A DNA stretch of 64,000 nucleotides from NCBI GenBank assembly GCA_003008705.1, contig PDUO01000002.1, forward strand, positions 80,898 to 144,897, given 5' to 3'. Below the pieces are notes generated by a model, which searched no databases, was not told the origin of the DNA, and saw nothing but the letters and a program-made list of their open reading frames with translations. The DNA comes from Pezicula radicicola. Its lineage: Eukaryota; Ascomycota; Leotiomycetes; Helotiales; Dermateaceae. The translations under genes were made by a program, and so were the position numbers. This document shows, one piece after another, positions 11,994-23,508 of this stretch; the first letter of the stretch is position 1; every line of letters starts with the position of its first letter.

Positions 11994-14397
11994 AGAAATG
12001 ATCATTTTATGTACCTTGTGACCAAGAAGTATGTCAGATGCGGCCTATATTGAGGCCTTCTATACTCCGAGGCAACTTGCATGTTAGTACAAATCTGGAA
12101 ATAATTTTTAGGTAGAGTGAATATCATTAACATTGTCCTGAGGACTGACCAAGAGTGGAAAGACAATTCAGAAGCGCTTCTCAAAGCCGCGTCAAGGGGA
12201 AGCATAATCTTCATAATCTCCAAGTCCAACCCGTACAGTCTCCACATGCGTGACAAATAACAGTTTCTACGCTAGTCTGGCATGACAAACATTATAAATG
12301 ATCTCCCGCGAGATAATACCATACCAGGTTTCAAGTGACAAGTAACAGTTTATATGCCAGTCTGACATGACAAACATCATAAATGAACTCCCGCGAGACA
12401 ATACCATACCAGATCTCAAGTGACGAGTAACGGTCAGATGTCACGATAATGCTAGCCGCTACTGAAATACTTACTATATTGCGCACTGTTTACCGAATGA
12501 CAACAGACACCACAGAGGCAACAGTTGTCCTTCGAATTATTATAGGATAAACAAAACATTTTTTTAATATTTTTGATAGCTAGTCATCAACTGTGGAGAA
12601 GCTAGTCTCGAACCTGTTATTGCTTCGCTATAGATTAGAGCAACATCCTCCTCCATTTCAGAGTCTTTTAACTCCTCTTGAGCCACCTATTCCTCCATCT
12701 AAGCCTGTTCTCGCTTCTTGACTTTCTCCCTCTACGATTCTTCCTTTCTAGGACGTCTAGAAGTTCCTAGAGCAGACGGAGAAGGCGTGTTGATGCGGAG
12801 GGAAATAAGAAGTTTCAGGATCAAAGGTTTTGCTTTGATACGACTTCGTGTCGAGGTGCGGCCAATATGTAAATGGAACTCCCTTAGCAATATCATCAAA
12901 TTAAAAAGCAGTGATATATTATCTGCAGCTTTGCCAAGAGGAGAAAAGAGCAGAGGGTGAGAAAGTATATATCTTAGGTGATAGCTTTAGCGAAACGACA
13001 CCGCGACACCGCGGCACCATTTCGCCTAATGTGATTTAGAGATATGGTTTCTGCGGCGACTAAGTAGCTAAATTAATTTAAGTACCTTAAAACACTACCT
13101 AAATAGCGATCACAAAACCAGCGCAACAAAGCTATGAGTTATTCAGCATCTCCAGACATAATATCATATAGCAGACTACCAAAACACACCAAATTCTTGT
13201 CAAACCCTGAAATCAAAGCGTCAAGAAGTACTGAGACTCCCTAGCTAGATCAGACGCCTCTAGAAAGTACGAGACTATTAGAGAACACCGTCATAGAGGA
13301 AAGTGGGCAACTTTATAAATTAGAACTTTGGTCTTTGTATTTAATGACAACAAGGTTTTAATTGGCAACAATACAACTAACTTCTTAATTGTCTATATAT
13401 TCCTAGTATCAAGTTACCTGGCTGTCTTATCTTCTACTGTATCAGCAGGCTCGGGAGGTGCTATACAACTATAAGCCGAGTCGGGCGTGGCCTGCTCCTG
13501 TGTTTGATTTTATTCGGCCAACACGCTAGGTGGCCTTTCGGGTTACCTTTCTAAAGAATGGAAGGCTGAGTTGGTATTTAGTAACAGAGTTTACTTAATC
13601 CCAGCTTTAAAACAAAAAGGTGAGACAAGTAAAACGTTAGTAGTATAATTTCAAGTCGTGTAGTACCTTACATCCTACGAAGAAGCATAATATCTAATCT
13701 TCCCAATATCCTTCCTCTATGAAGAAACCAGCCGCTTCAAAGTCCAGTACTTCAGTTCTGAGAAACCAATGGCTTAGAACTTAAGCAACATAGGTTTCCT
13801 CAAGCCTATGGTCGCTGCTTACAGGATGTGATTGGGATAATATACATATGCCAAGAGATTTTTTTTTAAGTATGTACAAGTTGGCAACAATAAAAATACA
13901 TTCACAATCAACCTTCTCACATACCAACCCAGCCTCTATGTGCCTCTCAGGAAATCAAATCTGCGGAAATGGAATGATCGAGTTGCGGAGGGAGTTGAAG
14001 TCGGAGCTGGAACAGGTGCTGAAGCTGCAGCTGGAGTTGAGCGGAGGATAATCTAGTGAGGTTACAGCGATAATTGTCGGATGTTAGGTTTGCGTTTTGG
14101 GGGCGTTTTGGGGGCCCCTCCTTTACATCGTATTAACTCCTATAAGCTATTCCTGAGATGCTCTCAAATCAACTTAACGACCCAGAACCTAGCCTCTGAG
14201 ATACAGGTTTCCAAGACCTAACTTCGGCCTCCTTGAATCAGCACTTGAAGTGCGATGGCCCTTGGAGATTCACGCTTGATGGTGACTTTTTCTGGGGTCC
14301 AGTACATCCGATCTGTTCCTACGAACAATCCATATGTTCCAACTAAGATAACGGTTGGGCATTCTCCACATCCCGCAAAGCGAAACGGGGCGCTTCA
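11994..14397. other. Non-coding, degraded interval
   Basis: No gene could be built here on either strand. The interval includes the 85-bp tandem repeat (listed separately), AT-rich stretches and short low-complexity pieces such as GACACCGCGACACCGCGG near 13000. A 67-codon open frame at 13848-14051 ends in a purine-rich run of Glu/Leu codons and looks fortuitous. The general look is of old, mutated repeat DNA, but no transposase remnant was recognised. Confidence 0.4.
12251..12446. repeat. 85-bp tandem repeat, about 2.3 copies
   Basis: Units begin at 12251, 12336 and 12421, each opening with TGACAA/GAGTAACAG-like sequence; the first two are full length with only scattered differences, and the third breaks off after about 25 bases. 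Each full unit contains CATGACAAACAT and CTCCCGCGAGA. The spacing is exactly 85 bp both times, which indicates local duplication rather than separate insertions. Confidence 0.8.
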
Positions 14398-16709
14398 TTA
14401 CCAGGTAACAAAGGCATTATCATCGAACGTCCAATCCAGTGTGTTGAACAGGTCAAAATCATCAAGTGCCGAAATCATCGCGGATTGATTATCTGGGAAG
14501 AATTCGGTCTGGGGATAAGGAATCGCAGCGTTTTGCTCAGGTAAAAATGGTATACTAGAGATAGCAGCTGAAATATTTGGGTCTTTAGCTATTTGGCCAA
14601 AATCGTCAACAGCTGGTCAAGAAAGAAAGTAATAGGGTGGGGAAGCAGCCGAGAAAACTTACGAGGACCAGAATTCTGTTGAATACTTCTACGCCATCCC
14701 CAGATGCAGTCATAGACGTGGCTGACACTCATTCTTGAGCGGATTTTCAACTCAAGGCAATCATCACGATCGCCAACCCCATCAGTACGGATTCCACTGC
14801 CAGCAGCCCTCCACATTCTTGCTAGTGCCTCAGCAACACGGTCCGAGAAATCGTTATTTCGCAAACTAATTGTACGTAATGCGAGGATGGCAGTGTTGAA
14901 GAGGGCCTTTCCCTGGATCGAGTCGAGATGTGTAGCAAATGAAGAATTGAGGACCTTCAGAAGAACGCAGGATGCGGACACGAGGGACTTAAGTATGGCG
15001 TTAGGGCAGTAGTGGAAGAGACTGTTCGAATGGAGATCGTGGTCGAGCACTGCTTGTATAAAGGCCGTAGCGGCCTCGTAGCATGTTGTCAGGGAGGTGA
15101 AATATATTGGGGAGTTCTGTGGGATGAAGAAGGCGAAGGAGGACAAGTGTAGTTTTGCTGACAATAGCGAAAGCTTATTTATTGCTGAATCATTGTTAGT
15201 ATACTCCAAAAACCACGCGTAAGACCTTAACGACATACGAGACAAGCTTGGACCAAGAGCTTCTAATTCTGCCAAGTCTAATTGAAGAATTGCTAATGTG
15301 GTGTTTTGCTCGGTTTCTGGAAGAAGGCCTACAAGGTCTGAGGCGTTGCTATAAAGACTTTTGGTGACCTTGTCGCAAAACTTTTCAATTTGGAGGCGGT
15401 GCTTTATTTCTATTGATAGAGAATCCCAATTTCCGGACAGGCCAGGTCCTAGGTTCCAGTCGTATATTGTCACTGACGGTTGGCCATTTGAACTCGATAC
15501 ACTTTTCTGGGTTAGCACTTCAAGAAAACCAAGCATAGACGAGAATGGTCCTCACCTTTGTGACGCAATGTTGCAAACAGCCCAGGTGAGCTTCCGATCA
15601 GCGACCTCAGTATCAGGAACGTCTCTTATTTGCTTGATGAAATCCTGAGCATGAAGCGGTCTATGAAGACCAGTCTGCAACGCAATCTGCATCATGATAC
15701 CACTGAACATAAATGTCGGATCCATTTCACTCAGTCCAAGACCACCACCAAGTCTCTCAGTCCTTGATCTTTTGGACATGTCCATTACTAGAGGTATTGG
15801 AAAGGTACATAGGAGTGAAAGTGCCTTGACTGTATGGTATCTTTGAGGCATTTCGGAAATGGTGGCCCAGAGTAATTTCTTGTATGGTGGTGAGAGCTTT
15901 GTCAGAAGGAGAGGATCTTGAGGATACCTGCGAGCTGCGATAATTACGACAGTCCAGGCTAGAACTGGTGAAATGCTGAAGTAGTGATCGACGTTTTGCT
16001 CGGGATCCAGGAGCGGTAATAGTGGGTGGCAGTAAGTGAAGAACCTTCTTGATTAGTGTAGCTCGCCAACAAGCAGCACTTGACACAGCTTACTGTTCAA
16101 AAAGATAAGCCACTCGTTCACCCGTAAGTGATATATCTCCCAAGTGCTGCCCACTTGATTGTTCATTGCTCACAGGAGAAGGGTACACGGTCCCCAAGTC
16201 CTGGCCAGCTGTCGGCAAGCCCGTGACTGCTGCTTGTAATTGGGCAGATGTCTTCGCTAGCTGTTGCTTAAGCTCACGTATCTCTTGTTGCATTTCTGCA
16301 TGTTTACTATCGCTGTATTAGCAACCGCCTTTCCAAAGACGGAAAACATGTGGTCAGAACATACTTTCGTTTTGCGACTCTCTTGAAGTCCGAATCAACC
16401 TTGCAAGGGATCTTCAGTCGCCGACATCGTGAACAAGCCTCAAAAGGTTCTTTAACAACATTGCACTTGAGCTGGCCAGCGAAGAACAGGTTAGCGAAAC
16501 TTCAATTCATAATATACTGTACCGAATAGGCAAGTAACTTAATAACCGACCTTCTGTTGCCTGCATTCATTGCACGACTTGATTGTTGCGGGGATGATAC
16601 CGGGACGTGGTTCATCGTGTTGTTGGGAAGGACTATGATCAAGGCGAGCTCGTTTACTTGGACGTGGGCCGACATCTGCATCTTCCATGCTATTCTCGTT
16701 GGCGCTCAT
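14398..16709 (-). CDS. Zn2Cys6 transcription factor with coiled coil
   Basis: Nuclear regulator. Six exons (16551-16709, 16365-16471, 16094-16312, 15556-16047, 14663-15501, 14398-14612) encode 676 residues; the total length and every junction keep frame. The zinc cluster is split by intron 1: CNECRQQK in exon 1, then LKCNVVKEPFEACSRCRRLKIPC in exon 2 (shortened here: key cysteines at the pattern C-x2-C-x6-C-x8-C-x2-C-x6-C). A heptad-rich segment beginning MQQEIRELKQQLAKTSAQLQ follows and should mediate dimerisation. The central region has YCHPLLPLLDPEQNVDHYFS, AWTVVIIAARRYPQDPLLL and MIMQIALQTGLHRP-like text typical of leucine-biosynthesis/lysine-type regulators in this class. The acidic C-terminus (ALDDFDLFNTLDWTFDDN) looks like an activation domain. 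The acceptor of exon 5 (15501 against 15506) is chosen on phase. Relation to the nearby carbohydrate genes is only positional. Confidence 0.88.
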
Positions 16710-19700
16710 GGTCTTAGCTTTGCGATGTTCATGATTGTTCAAAGTGGAATGTGGGAGGTGAATGCGCATCGGAAAGGTTGTGAAGGGTTCACGATGCGAA
16801 AACCGGACGAGTGGAAGCAATGACGCGTCCATAGTGCTTACTCATCAACACCGTGATGCGGAATACGGAATCGGAGTTAAGAAAAGCTACAACTACCGCA
16901 ATCAATGCCACTATCGAACTGGTATAAACAGCTCTACTCCCCCTCAACCCTCTAAAACCTATACAAAATACAATCCCAAACAGATAACACCAAACAGATA
17001 ACCCCAACAACCAGCCTAATCTAGTAGACACAGCATGGTTATGGTCATTTTTAGCGCTGTTGCCACTTCAAGGAAATTGAGTTGAGCTATTCGAAGATAT
17101 CAAGTTCCATATACCCCAGTTTAGTGAATACAAGGCTCCTGTCTTGCGAAAGCAAATGAAGCCTAAGTTTTAGACATAGTGCCGGAGAGGATTGCTTTAG
17201 TACAGACTCGAGTGTATCAGGACAATCTTCGCTAGTGAGCCTTGGCTTCTGAAAGTGCCCTCTTCATCCAACGAAATGTATAAAGGCAGGTTAAATTTTG
17301 GAAACCCTCAAGGTTGTATTCCAGAGCCACCTCTATCTCCTGCACCATTTGTCATAAAGCCCACCTTCGAGAACTTATAAGACTCCTATATCAATCGAGT
17401 GCGCTTTCGACATATGTGGAATTGGGATAATTCAAGGTAGAAATATCATGTATTCTTAGAATAATAGGCTTAAAGTGCTCGTCCTTTGAAAGAGCCAGGC
17501 AATCAAATTGCCTCCAATCGGAAGTAAAAACAATAATTATTCTAAATATTTGGTGAGAGTTACACTCTTTTTGTACATGCCTTTCTCATATTCGAAGTTT
17601 TAATAACATAATCAGCTTAATAATGTCTCTAACATAGATGCACACTTTACGCCTACAAAGTCCTTTGCTTCTGACAATAAAATGTACCATTTTTGTTTAT
17701 ATGCATAGAAGCCTACACAGCTAGTCTTAAGGAGATACAAAGTAATAACTTGATAAAACAGTTAGAAATAAAGTAGAAGGCTACTAAGTTCTGCAGATTG
17801 CTTAACATTCTAGCTGTAGGCTTCGGTAGCTAGTATAACTTTGTGCAAATTTAATTTCTAACAAATTCTAGCGACTTTCACATCACGCAAGATAATGCTG
17901 TGTACTTACAGCTCTTGGAATGCAAGAAACCGAAAATTTTGATTGTTGTCATGTCGCGATTATTTGGCACGTACGTCTGTCTTGTCACGTACAATCTAAG
18001 TAAATATCACCATTGAGGCAGCAGTACACTCCACTAAAACTCCAAGTGCTCGCTTAGCAAAGCCTTAACAATGTCCAACAAAGTTGCTTCTTTGTTGAGA
18101 TCGTGTTCTACAGACTTCGAGTGGCTGTGGAACATGCACTTAGCAAGGACTTTCTTTGGGTTGAAGACAGCTGTATTTCTCAAAGCAGTTTGAATAATTA
18201 GTAACTGTCTCAAAAGCTTAAGGAAGTCCACAACATGCTAGGAGACTTTTGTACACTACGTTCCTTAAAAAAGGTCAGTTTACATTTTGAAATGCCTTAT
18301 TACGTGATGCTAATCAGCCTGTTATTCTTCTAGTAAATTTTATTATCACCAAGATTCACTTATCAATGCCAGTCAATCTTCCACTGTTCAAATCATCATG
18401 AGATAGTACTATTACTGTTACGAAAGATCATATAAAATCCTTCTTTTATTCCTAGATGGTTTAGGCAATAATAGAGTAGTCCAATCAAGTAAGACTGATT
18501 TCTTCTTTCATACGACACTAATATGCTTAAGCGAGCCCCTATATTGCACAAAGGAGGCCGGGCTAGACGGGGAATATGATCCTGGAATAAAATTTTCATT
18601 CCACAAGGCGTTCTCTGATATGAAAGTAATACGGTTCTTACTCGGCCCTTACTCGAGCGATTTTTTAGAATAGACTTAATATAAGCACAAAGTTTGCCAA
18701 GCGTATGGTTCTCGGCATAGCAGAACCACAGCCTTTAGATTAGTGTATGGATATTTCCCGTTCATAATAATGTACCCAAACTGCCGATCTGCCGTGAGGA
18801 GTTCTTCAATCAAAAGTCTTGGCAACTATCACCGCATTTGTACCGTTCGTCTCGAGGACTTTCCTCGGATCTATCTTCTGCCTTCTAGACAAATCGGCTC
18901 CATCCTTCCCGCGATGAGTTTTCAGTCTCAAAGAATGTAGTTTCGAAAGGTCTGATTAGCTTGGAATTGTTACTCTCTTTCAATTAAAATTTCAGAAATT
19001 TGCATTTTATCCCGTCTTTCACAGAAGAAAGTGAGAAGAACTTTTTTGCTACGGCCGTAAAACGCACACTGGTGTAGCACCTCAATACCTCCTGCCTTAG
19101 CGAGTGGTAGGGCATCTATCTGGCGTGTGCGTTATTGAGTTGAGACAGCCTTAAGTTCCGGATAGTAGCCCGGGCTACCTATGTATCAGAGCACAGGGGG
19201 ATCGGTGTTCTGGAAACGAAATGGATGCAATCGCCCCGATATGAACATCAGATGAACTACTCGGAGCGACCCGAAGGATTCTGCACGACCCAGAATCGAG
19301 GCGTAGCTGTGAGGATTGAGGGTCGCAATCAACATATCTGTATGTCTGAAACCCCACGATGAACTGGTATCGACTCCACTTAGCTGTCACAGCCTTATGT
19401 CTTCTCCGCCAGTTCGCCCAGTGAGTCTTGGCTGTTGTGCTTTGTTGCTCATTTAGGTCACCACTTGATTCCTTGTATTACCTCAATGGCTCTGTTGACA
19501 CAATGATTCCAATTGTCGGGAGACCCTTACTTGGCAACAAGGCGCAGGATTGGAGAGCGGTGAACGTTGCGGAAATGAAGTATGCAGAGTACTCTATCTC
19601 GACGCTCTGTGTACCAGACCTTGAGAATGATTATAGAAGTATATAAGAACGTTGTTTACTGTAGGTAATGTCTTCTCATCACCATCACATTCATTCATTC

Positions 19701-19792
19701 AATCAACTAAATTACATTCTTTTCACTCCTCCAAACTTCCAATCCCAAACTCCTTGCTGGTTCCAAGCTTCATACCTTTTATATCAATCAAC
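16710..19792. other. Long intergenic interval with no supported gene
   Basis: About 3 kb between the divergent regulator and the secreted-protein gene. The part next to 16710 should hold the regulator's promoter. A minus-strand open frame at 18034-18231 (reading FLKLLRQLLIIQTALRN near its start) is protein-like but has no partner exons or family resemblance. A TATATAAG box at about 19640-19647 probably belongs to the gene starting at 19793. Nothing else was recognised. Confidence 0.4.
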
Positions 19793-20503
19793 ATGCGTTT
19801 CTCCGCCGTCGCCATTCTTGCCTCGCTCGCTGCTTTGTCAAGCGCAGCCACTATTCCAGCTGAAGCTCGCTCTGTCACCGATGTTGAGGCGCCTGTTGAG
19901 AAGAGACAATTGCTTACTGCTCTCATCACTGCGGCCTTGACAGCAGCAGCGACTGAAGCAGGAACTCTTATCACCGAGAAGGCCATCAATGCCGCCGTCG
20001 ATGCAATCAACACCACCGTTTCAAACTTTGACGAGGCAGGTTTCTATATTACTTACCAGTGATGAAAGTTAGTACTAACAGGAAGCAGGCTCGAGAAGCT
20101 TTCACACAAGCAACAACCCTTGAAATGTGGAACAACAACCCAGATCCCACTAACAATGTTGCCGTCGTCTGCTACAACAAAGGTTACGGTTTACAAGATT
20201 CCACCAAGGTCAGCGGTCTTGTCTCAGTCAAGATTTCATATGGACTCTTGAACACCGAGTAAGTCACAAATTTAAGTCAAAAGATTTGGATTTGTAGAAG
20301 CTGACGTATGCTTAGCTATGATTGCATGTACATGAGTGGGCCAAATGCATTCTGGACCTACGGAGATGGAGGTTTCCAAAACGTAAGAACCACTTCATAT
20401 AGTAACTAAGCTTATACTAACTGCATTCTAGTTGTCTTACAGATACTCCGACGCTTGCACCTATGACTCAGCCACCGGGGATCTCACTTGCGCCGCAGCT
20501 TAA
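19793..20503 (+). CDS. Small secreted cysteine-containing protein, candidate effector
   Basis: Unrecognised family. Four exons, 19793-20035, 20089-20258, 20316-20382 and 20432-20503, encode 183 residues. The signal peptide (MRFSAVAILASLAALSSA) is followed by a short propeptide ending in VEKR, a Kex2-type cleavage site, so the mature protein probably starts QLLTALIT. An Ala/Thr-rich, amphipathic segment comes next, then a more polar domain with four cysteines (VVCYNKG, YDCMYM, DACTYD, LTCAAA), enough for two disulfides. The tail ends at CAAA. Intron 1 must use a GC donor (GAG|GCAGGT), since the two exons only join in frame that way; a TACTAAC branch site lies just before its acceptor. A TATA box lies about 150 bp upstream. 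Function is unknown; the architecture is that of processed secreted fungal proteins. Confidence 0.8.
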
Positions 20504-20950
20504 ATAATCATAAAGTAATGGCTATGAGGAAATCTCGACATCTCATGTCGACGTCGGGTGGCGAGAACTCTTGATATAAGAGGCTCTCTTATAATGTGCT
20601 CTGGTTGCTCTCAGCCGTGGCTGGCCAGCGACTGGGCTACTTCTGCCCATTCCGACTTTATCATTTTACTTGTACATAAACTTAGTATATGTGTACGAAA
20701 CAAAATTTAAACTACCATATACCTTTGGAACAATACAATTGTAAAATCAAATAATAGCTCAAGTCTAGAATTTTCACATGGAAGGCACTCTTTTCCTAAT
20801 GCAAAAGAAGGTAGGTCACAAAATACTTGTAATTCTGTCACTACCGTGGGTCACCGCGGCTCGCCATGGATTCGTAGGATCCAACAGGTAGGGTAATTGG
20901 CACAAAGCCCATAACACTTGCTCTATTTTATATGGATGTGAATGCAAGTC

Positions 20951-22729
20951 TTACCCTTCAGTGTCTCCTCTCCAGCGGTAACCATATGCAGGGTGATGGC
21001 TTGGTAGCCCAGTCTGTCCCACAGCTCCGTATATGTTCTCGCGATACGTTCCTCCTGGAACTACATAGTCGTCCCAGAACAGACCTCTCTTCTTCAGTTC
21101 TGGTAGTAGCAATTCGACAACATCAATGAATGATCCAGGAGTTATTGCGTATGCCTTAATTTGTTAGCATGTATCTTTTTCTATATTGGACGAAGTGGAG
21201 ATATTGAACAAGCTATTTGCTAGTGAACTTACAATATTGAATCCATCAATATCAGCTTCCTCTACCCATCTCTCAAACTCATTTGCCACATGCTCTGGAG
21301 TCCCAACTAATGTAGCACCCAGCCCACCTACCATCAAAAACTCAGCCACTGTATGCTTCGTCCACTTATCAACTCCAGGCATTGACTTTGACCAGCCCTC
21401 GACAGCAGATCTACACAAAATATCAGTTTCCGGGGCCTTAAAGATAATTGAAAGCTGAACGAACCGAATAGCATTACTTTCAACCTGTCTCAACTCCTCA
21501 TCATCCCCATACTTCGCAAGATCAATACCAGTCCAACCACCAAACAAAGCAAGCGCACCCTCCTCACTCCCATAACTTAAGTATTCCTCATACTTCTTCT
21601 TAGCCTCCTCCTCAGTCCTTCCCAAAACAGGACAAACCATAGCTAAAAACTTCAAACTCTTCTCCTGCCTCCCAAACTCCTTAGCTTGTGTCCGAATATC
21701 CTTAATACTCTTAGCCACAACAGCAGGACTATGACCCGCAACGAAAATTGCTTCAGCATTTCTAGCTGCGAACCGTTTACCGGATGACGATGTACCGGCT
21801 TGTAGGAGTAGTGGTGTTCGTTGCGGACTTGGTTGACAGATATGAGGCCCTGGAACGGAGAAATACTTTCCCACGTGGTTTATCTCTCGAACCCGGGTGG
21901 GATCGGTATAGACTCCTAATTTCGCATCGCGGATTACTGCGTCGTCGCGCCAGGATGATTCCCATAGTTTGTACATTACCTCCAAGTATTCCTCAGCAAC
22001 AGCATACCGTTCATCATGCTAGAAATAAATTTCAGTCTGCAGGACAATACATTGGCTTCAAAGTACTTCTCACCTCAGGTTGTGCGGTGTGCCCTAGATT
22101 TCTGGCTGCAGAGTCAAGGTACCCTGTGACGATCTGTGGGAAGATCAGTTCTCGTATATGTAGTAGAGAAGACATGTATAATACATACATTCCAACCAAC
22201 ACGGCCTTTAGTCAGGTGATCAACAGTAGACAATCTTCTTGCCAGATGATAAGGCTGCTCATAAGTAGTAGCAACAGTGACACCAAAACCAATACTTTTC
22301 GTAGAAGCCGCCATAGCAGATACTACAGCCAGAGGCTCATTAACTGGCCACTGAGCAGCTGATCGAATAGCTGCGTCGAGATTTTTGGGACCGTTGTAAA
22401 CATCATAACCACCTTTGGAGGAGAACTTAGTTGGTGATTTTGATTTGATTGAAGTGAAAATGGGAAGAAGTTGTAAACATACCAAGAACATCCGGTATGA
22501 ATATTCCGTGGAACTTGGCTTTTTCCAAACGTTGGGCTAAGCTAGTCCAGTAATCAACGTCATTGAAACGGTGTGATTCATCTTCTGGATGTCTCCAGAG
22601 ACCTGGAGATTGATGTCCACTGCCTGGGAAAGGTTTAGTCATGTGAATTAAAGGGAGCTAGAATTACTGACACATCTCAACGAAAGCGTTGAGAATCAAT
22701 TTCTTCTTGCCAGTAGTATCGGAAGACAT
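20951..22729 (-). CDS. FMN-dependent monooxygenase of the bacterial luciferase-like family (NtaA/SnaA/DszA type)
   Basis: Two-component flavin monooxygenase, using reduced FMN supplied by a separate reductase to oxidise small organic substrates (relatives act on nitrilotriacetate, alkanesulfonates and dibenzothiophene sulfone). Seven exons (22672-22729, 22480-22623, 22189-22412, 22074-22133, 21465-22018, 21233-21410, 20951-21154) encode 473 residues, the usual length, all in phase. Typical blocks: KKKLILNAFVEM, LEKAKFHGIFIPDVLG, GYDVYNGP, AAQWPVNEPLAVVSAMAA, RRLSTVDHLTKGRVGWNIVT, the HDERYAVAEEYLEVMYKLWE segment, HICQPSPQRTPLLLQAGTSS and GLFGGWTGIDL-like text. The C-terminus has the substrate-lid region WWDDYV-like FWDDYVVPGGTYRENIYG. 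No signal peptide; likely cytosolic or peroxisomal without a visible PTS1. Its substrate cannot be told; the DUR3-type symporter next door is transcribed divergently from it. Confidence 0.92.
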
Positions 22730-23508
22730 GATTGGAAAGTTTTGATAATTGATCTGTTGTATTATTGGAAGATTTGTGGTATTCTAATCTTGCTGGAACT
22801 TCTCGGCTTATGTATGTAAATGAGGAAGACTTATTGTGGTTCGACTTGACCTCATAGTGAGAAAAGAGACTTTGAGCCTATTACAATCAGACACCCATCC
22901 TATCAAATCATAGCCCTCCTCTCTCTATTTTCTTCTTTCGAGTGATTTGTGACGTCGAAGTTTGAAGATCGGCGCCTCAAAGTTGACGAACAAACAAGGG
23001 ACTATTGCGTGCGAGATAGTCTGCTCGCTTAACTTGGAAGATCTTGGGGATATCCCACCTTTGAACTCGATATGCGAACAAGTGCCTCAAGCCTATCATT
23101 TGGCGCTCCACAAGCATTCTTTCACAAGCCAATTGATATATTTTATGGCTGGTTGATGGCGTTCATTTTCTACTAGTACCGATTACCAGTCCCATGTGGG
23201 CGGGATATTTGGTGATCAGATCGCTTGTTACATTGTGTCCCCCACAGAGAATAACTTGCTTCTTATATTTGTCGCGCTCCTGCCCTCGATATGTTCTTAG
23301 AGTTTCTGTGGCTTAAGTTAAGTTGTATCTTCGTGAAAGCACGTTATTTGCGCCCATATGAGTGTGATTGAAAGTAAGACTTTCGATCCGTTCTAGGCCT
23401 GTTTCATGAAGCCGGTAAGACTTCAACTTCAACTACTTAAAGTGGTAGCAAATCCTGGAACCTGCTAAGCTAAAGTTTTCAGAGGATCATAGAAATTATC
23501 TCATAACT
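22730..23508. promoter_or_regulatory. Divergent promoter region between monooxygenase and symporter
   Basis: The two genes start 780 bp apart facing away from each other, so this region must contain both promoters. It has CT-rich segments (for example near 22920) and several GATA cores such as GATATC and AGATAG, which in fungi can bind nitrogen-regulatory GATA factors; with a nitrogen-compound symporter on one side this is suggestive only. Confidence 0.4.

Noticed and set aside
13848..14051. 67-codon frame with Glu/Leu-rich end
   Set aside because: Composition comes from a purine-rich low-complexity tract; no supporting exon.
18034..18231. 65-codon minus-strand frame with amphipathic helices
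   Set aside because: Isolated in 3 kb of non-coding DNA, no convincing ATG or partner exons.
19087..19175. tRNA-like A-box text (TAGCGAGTGGTAGGGC)
   Set aside because: No matching B box or acceptor stem could be folded.
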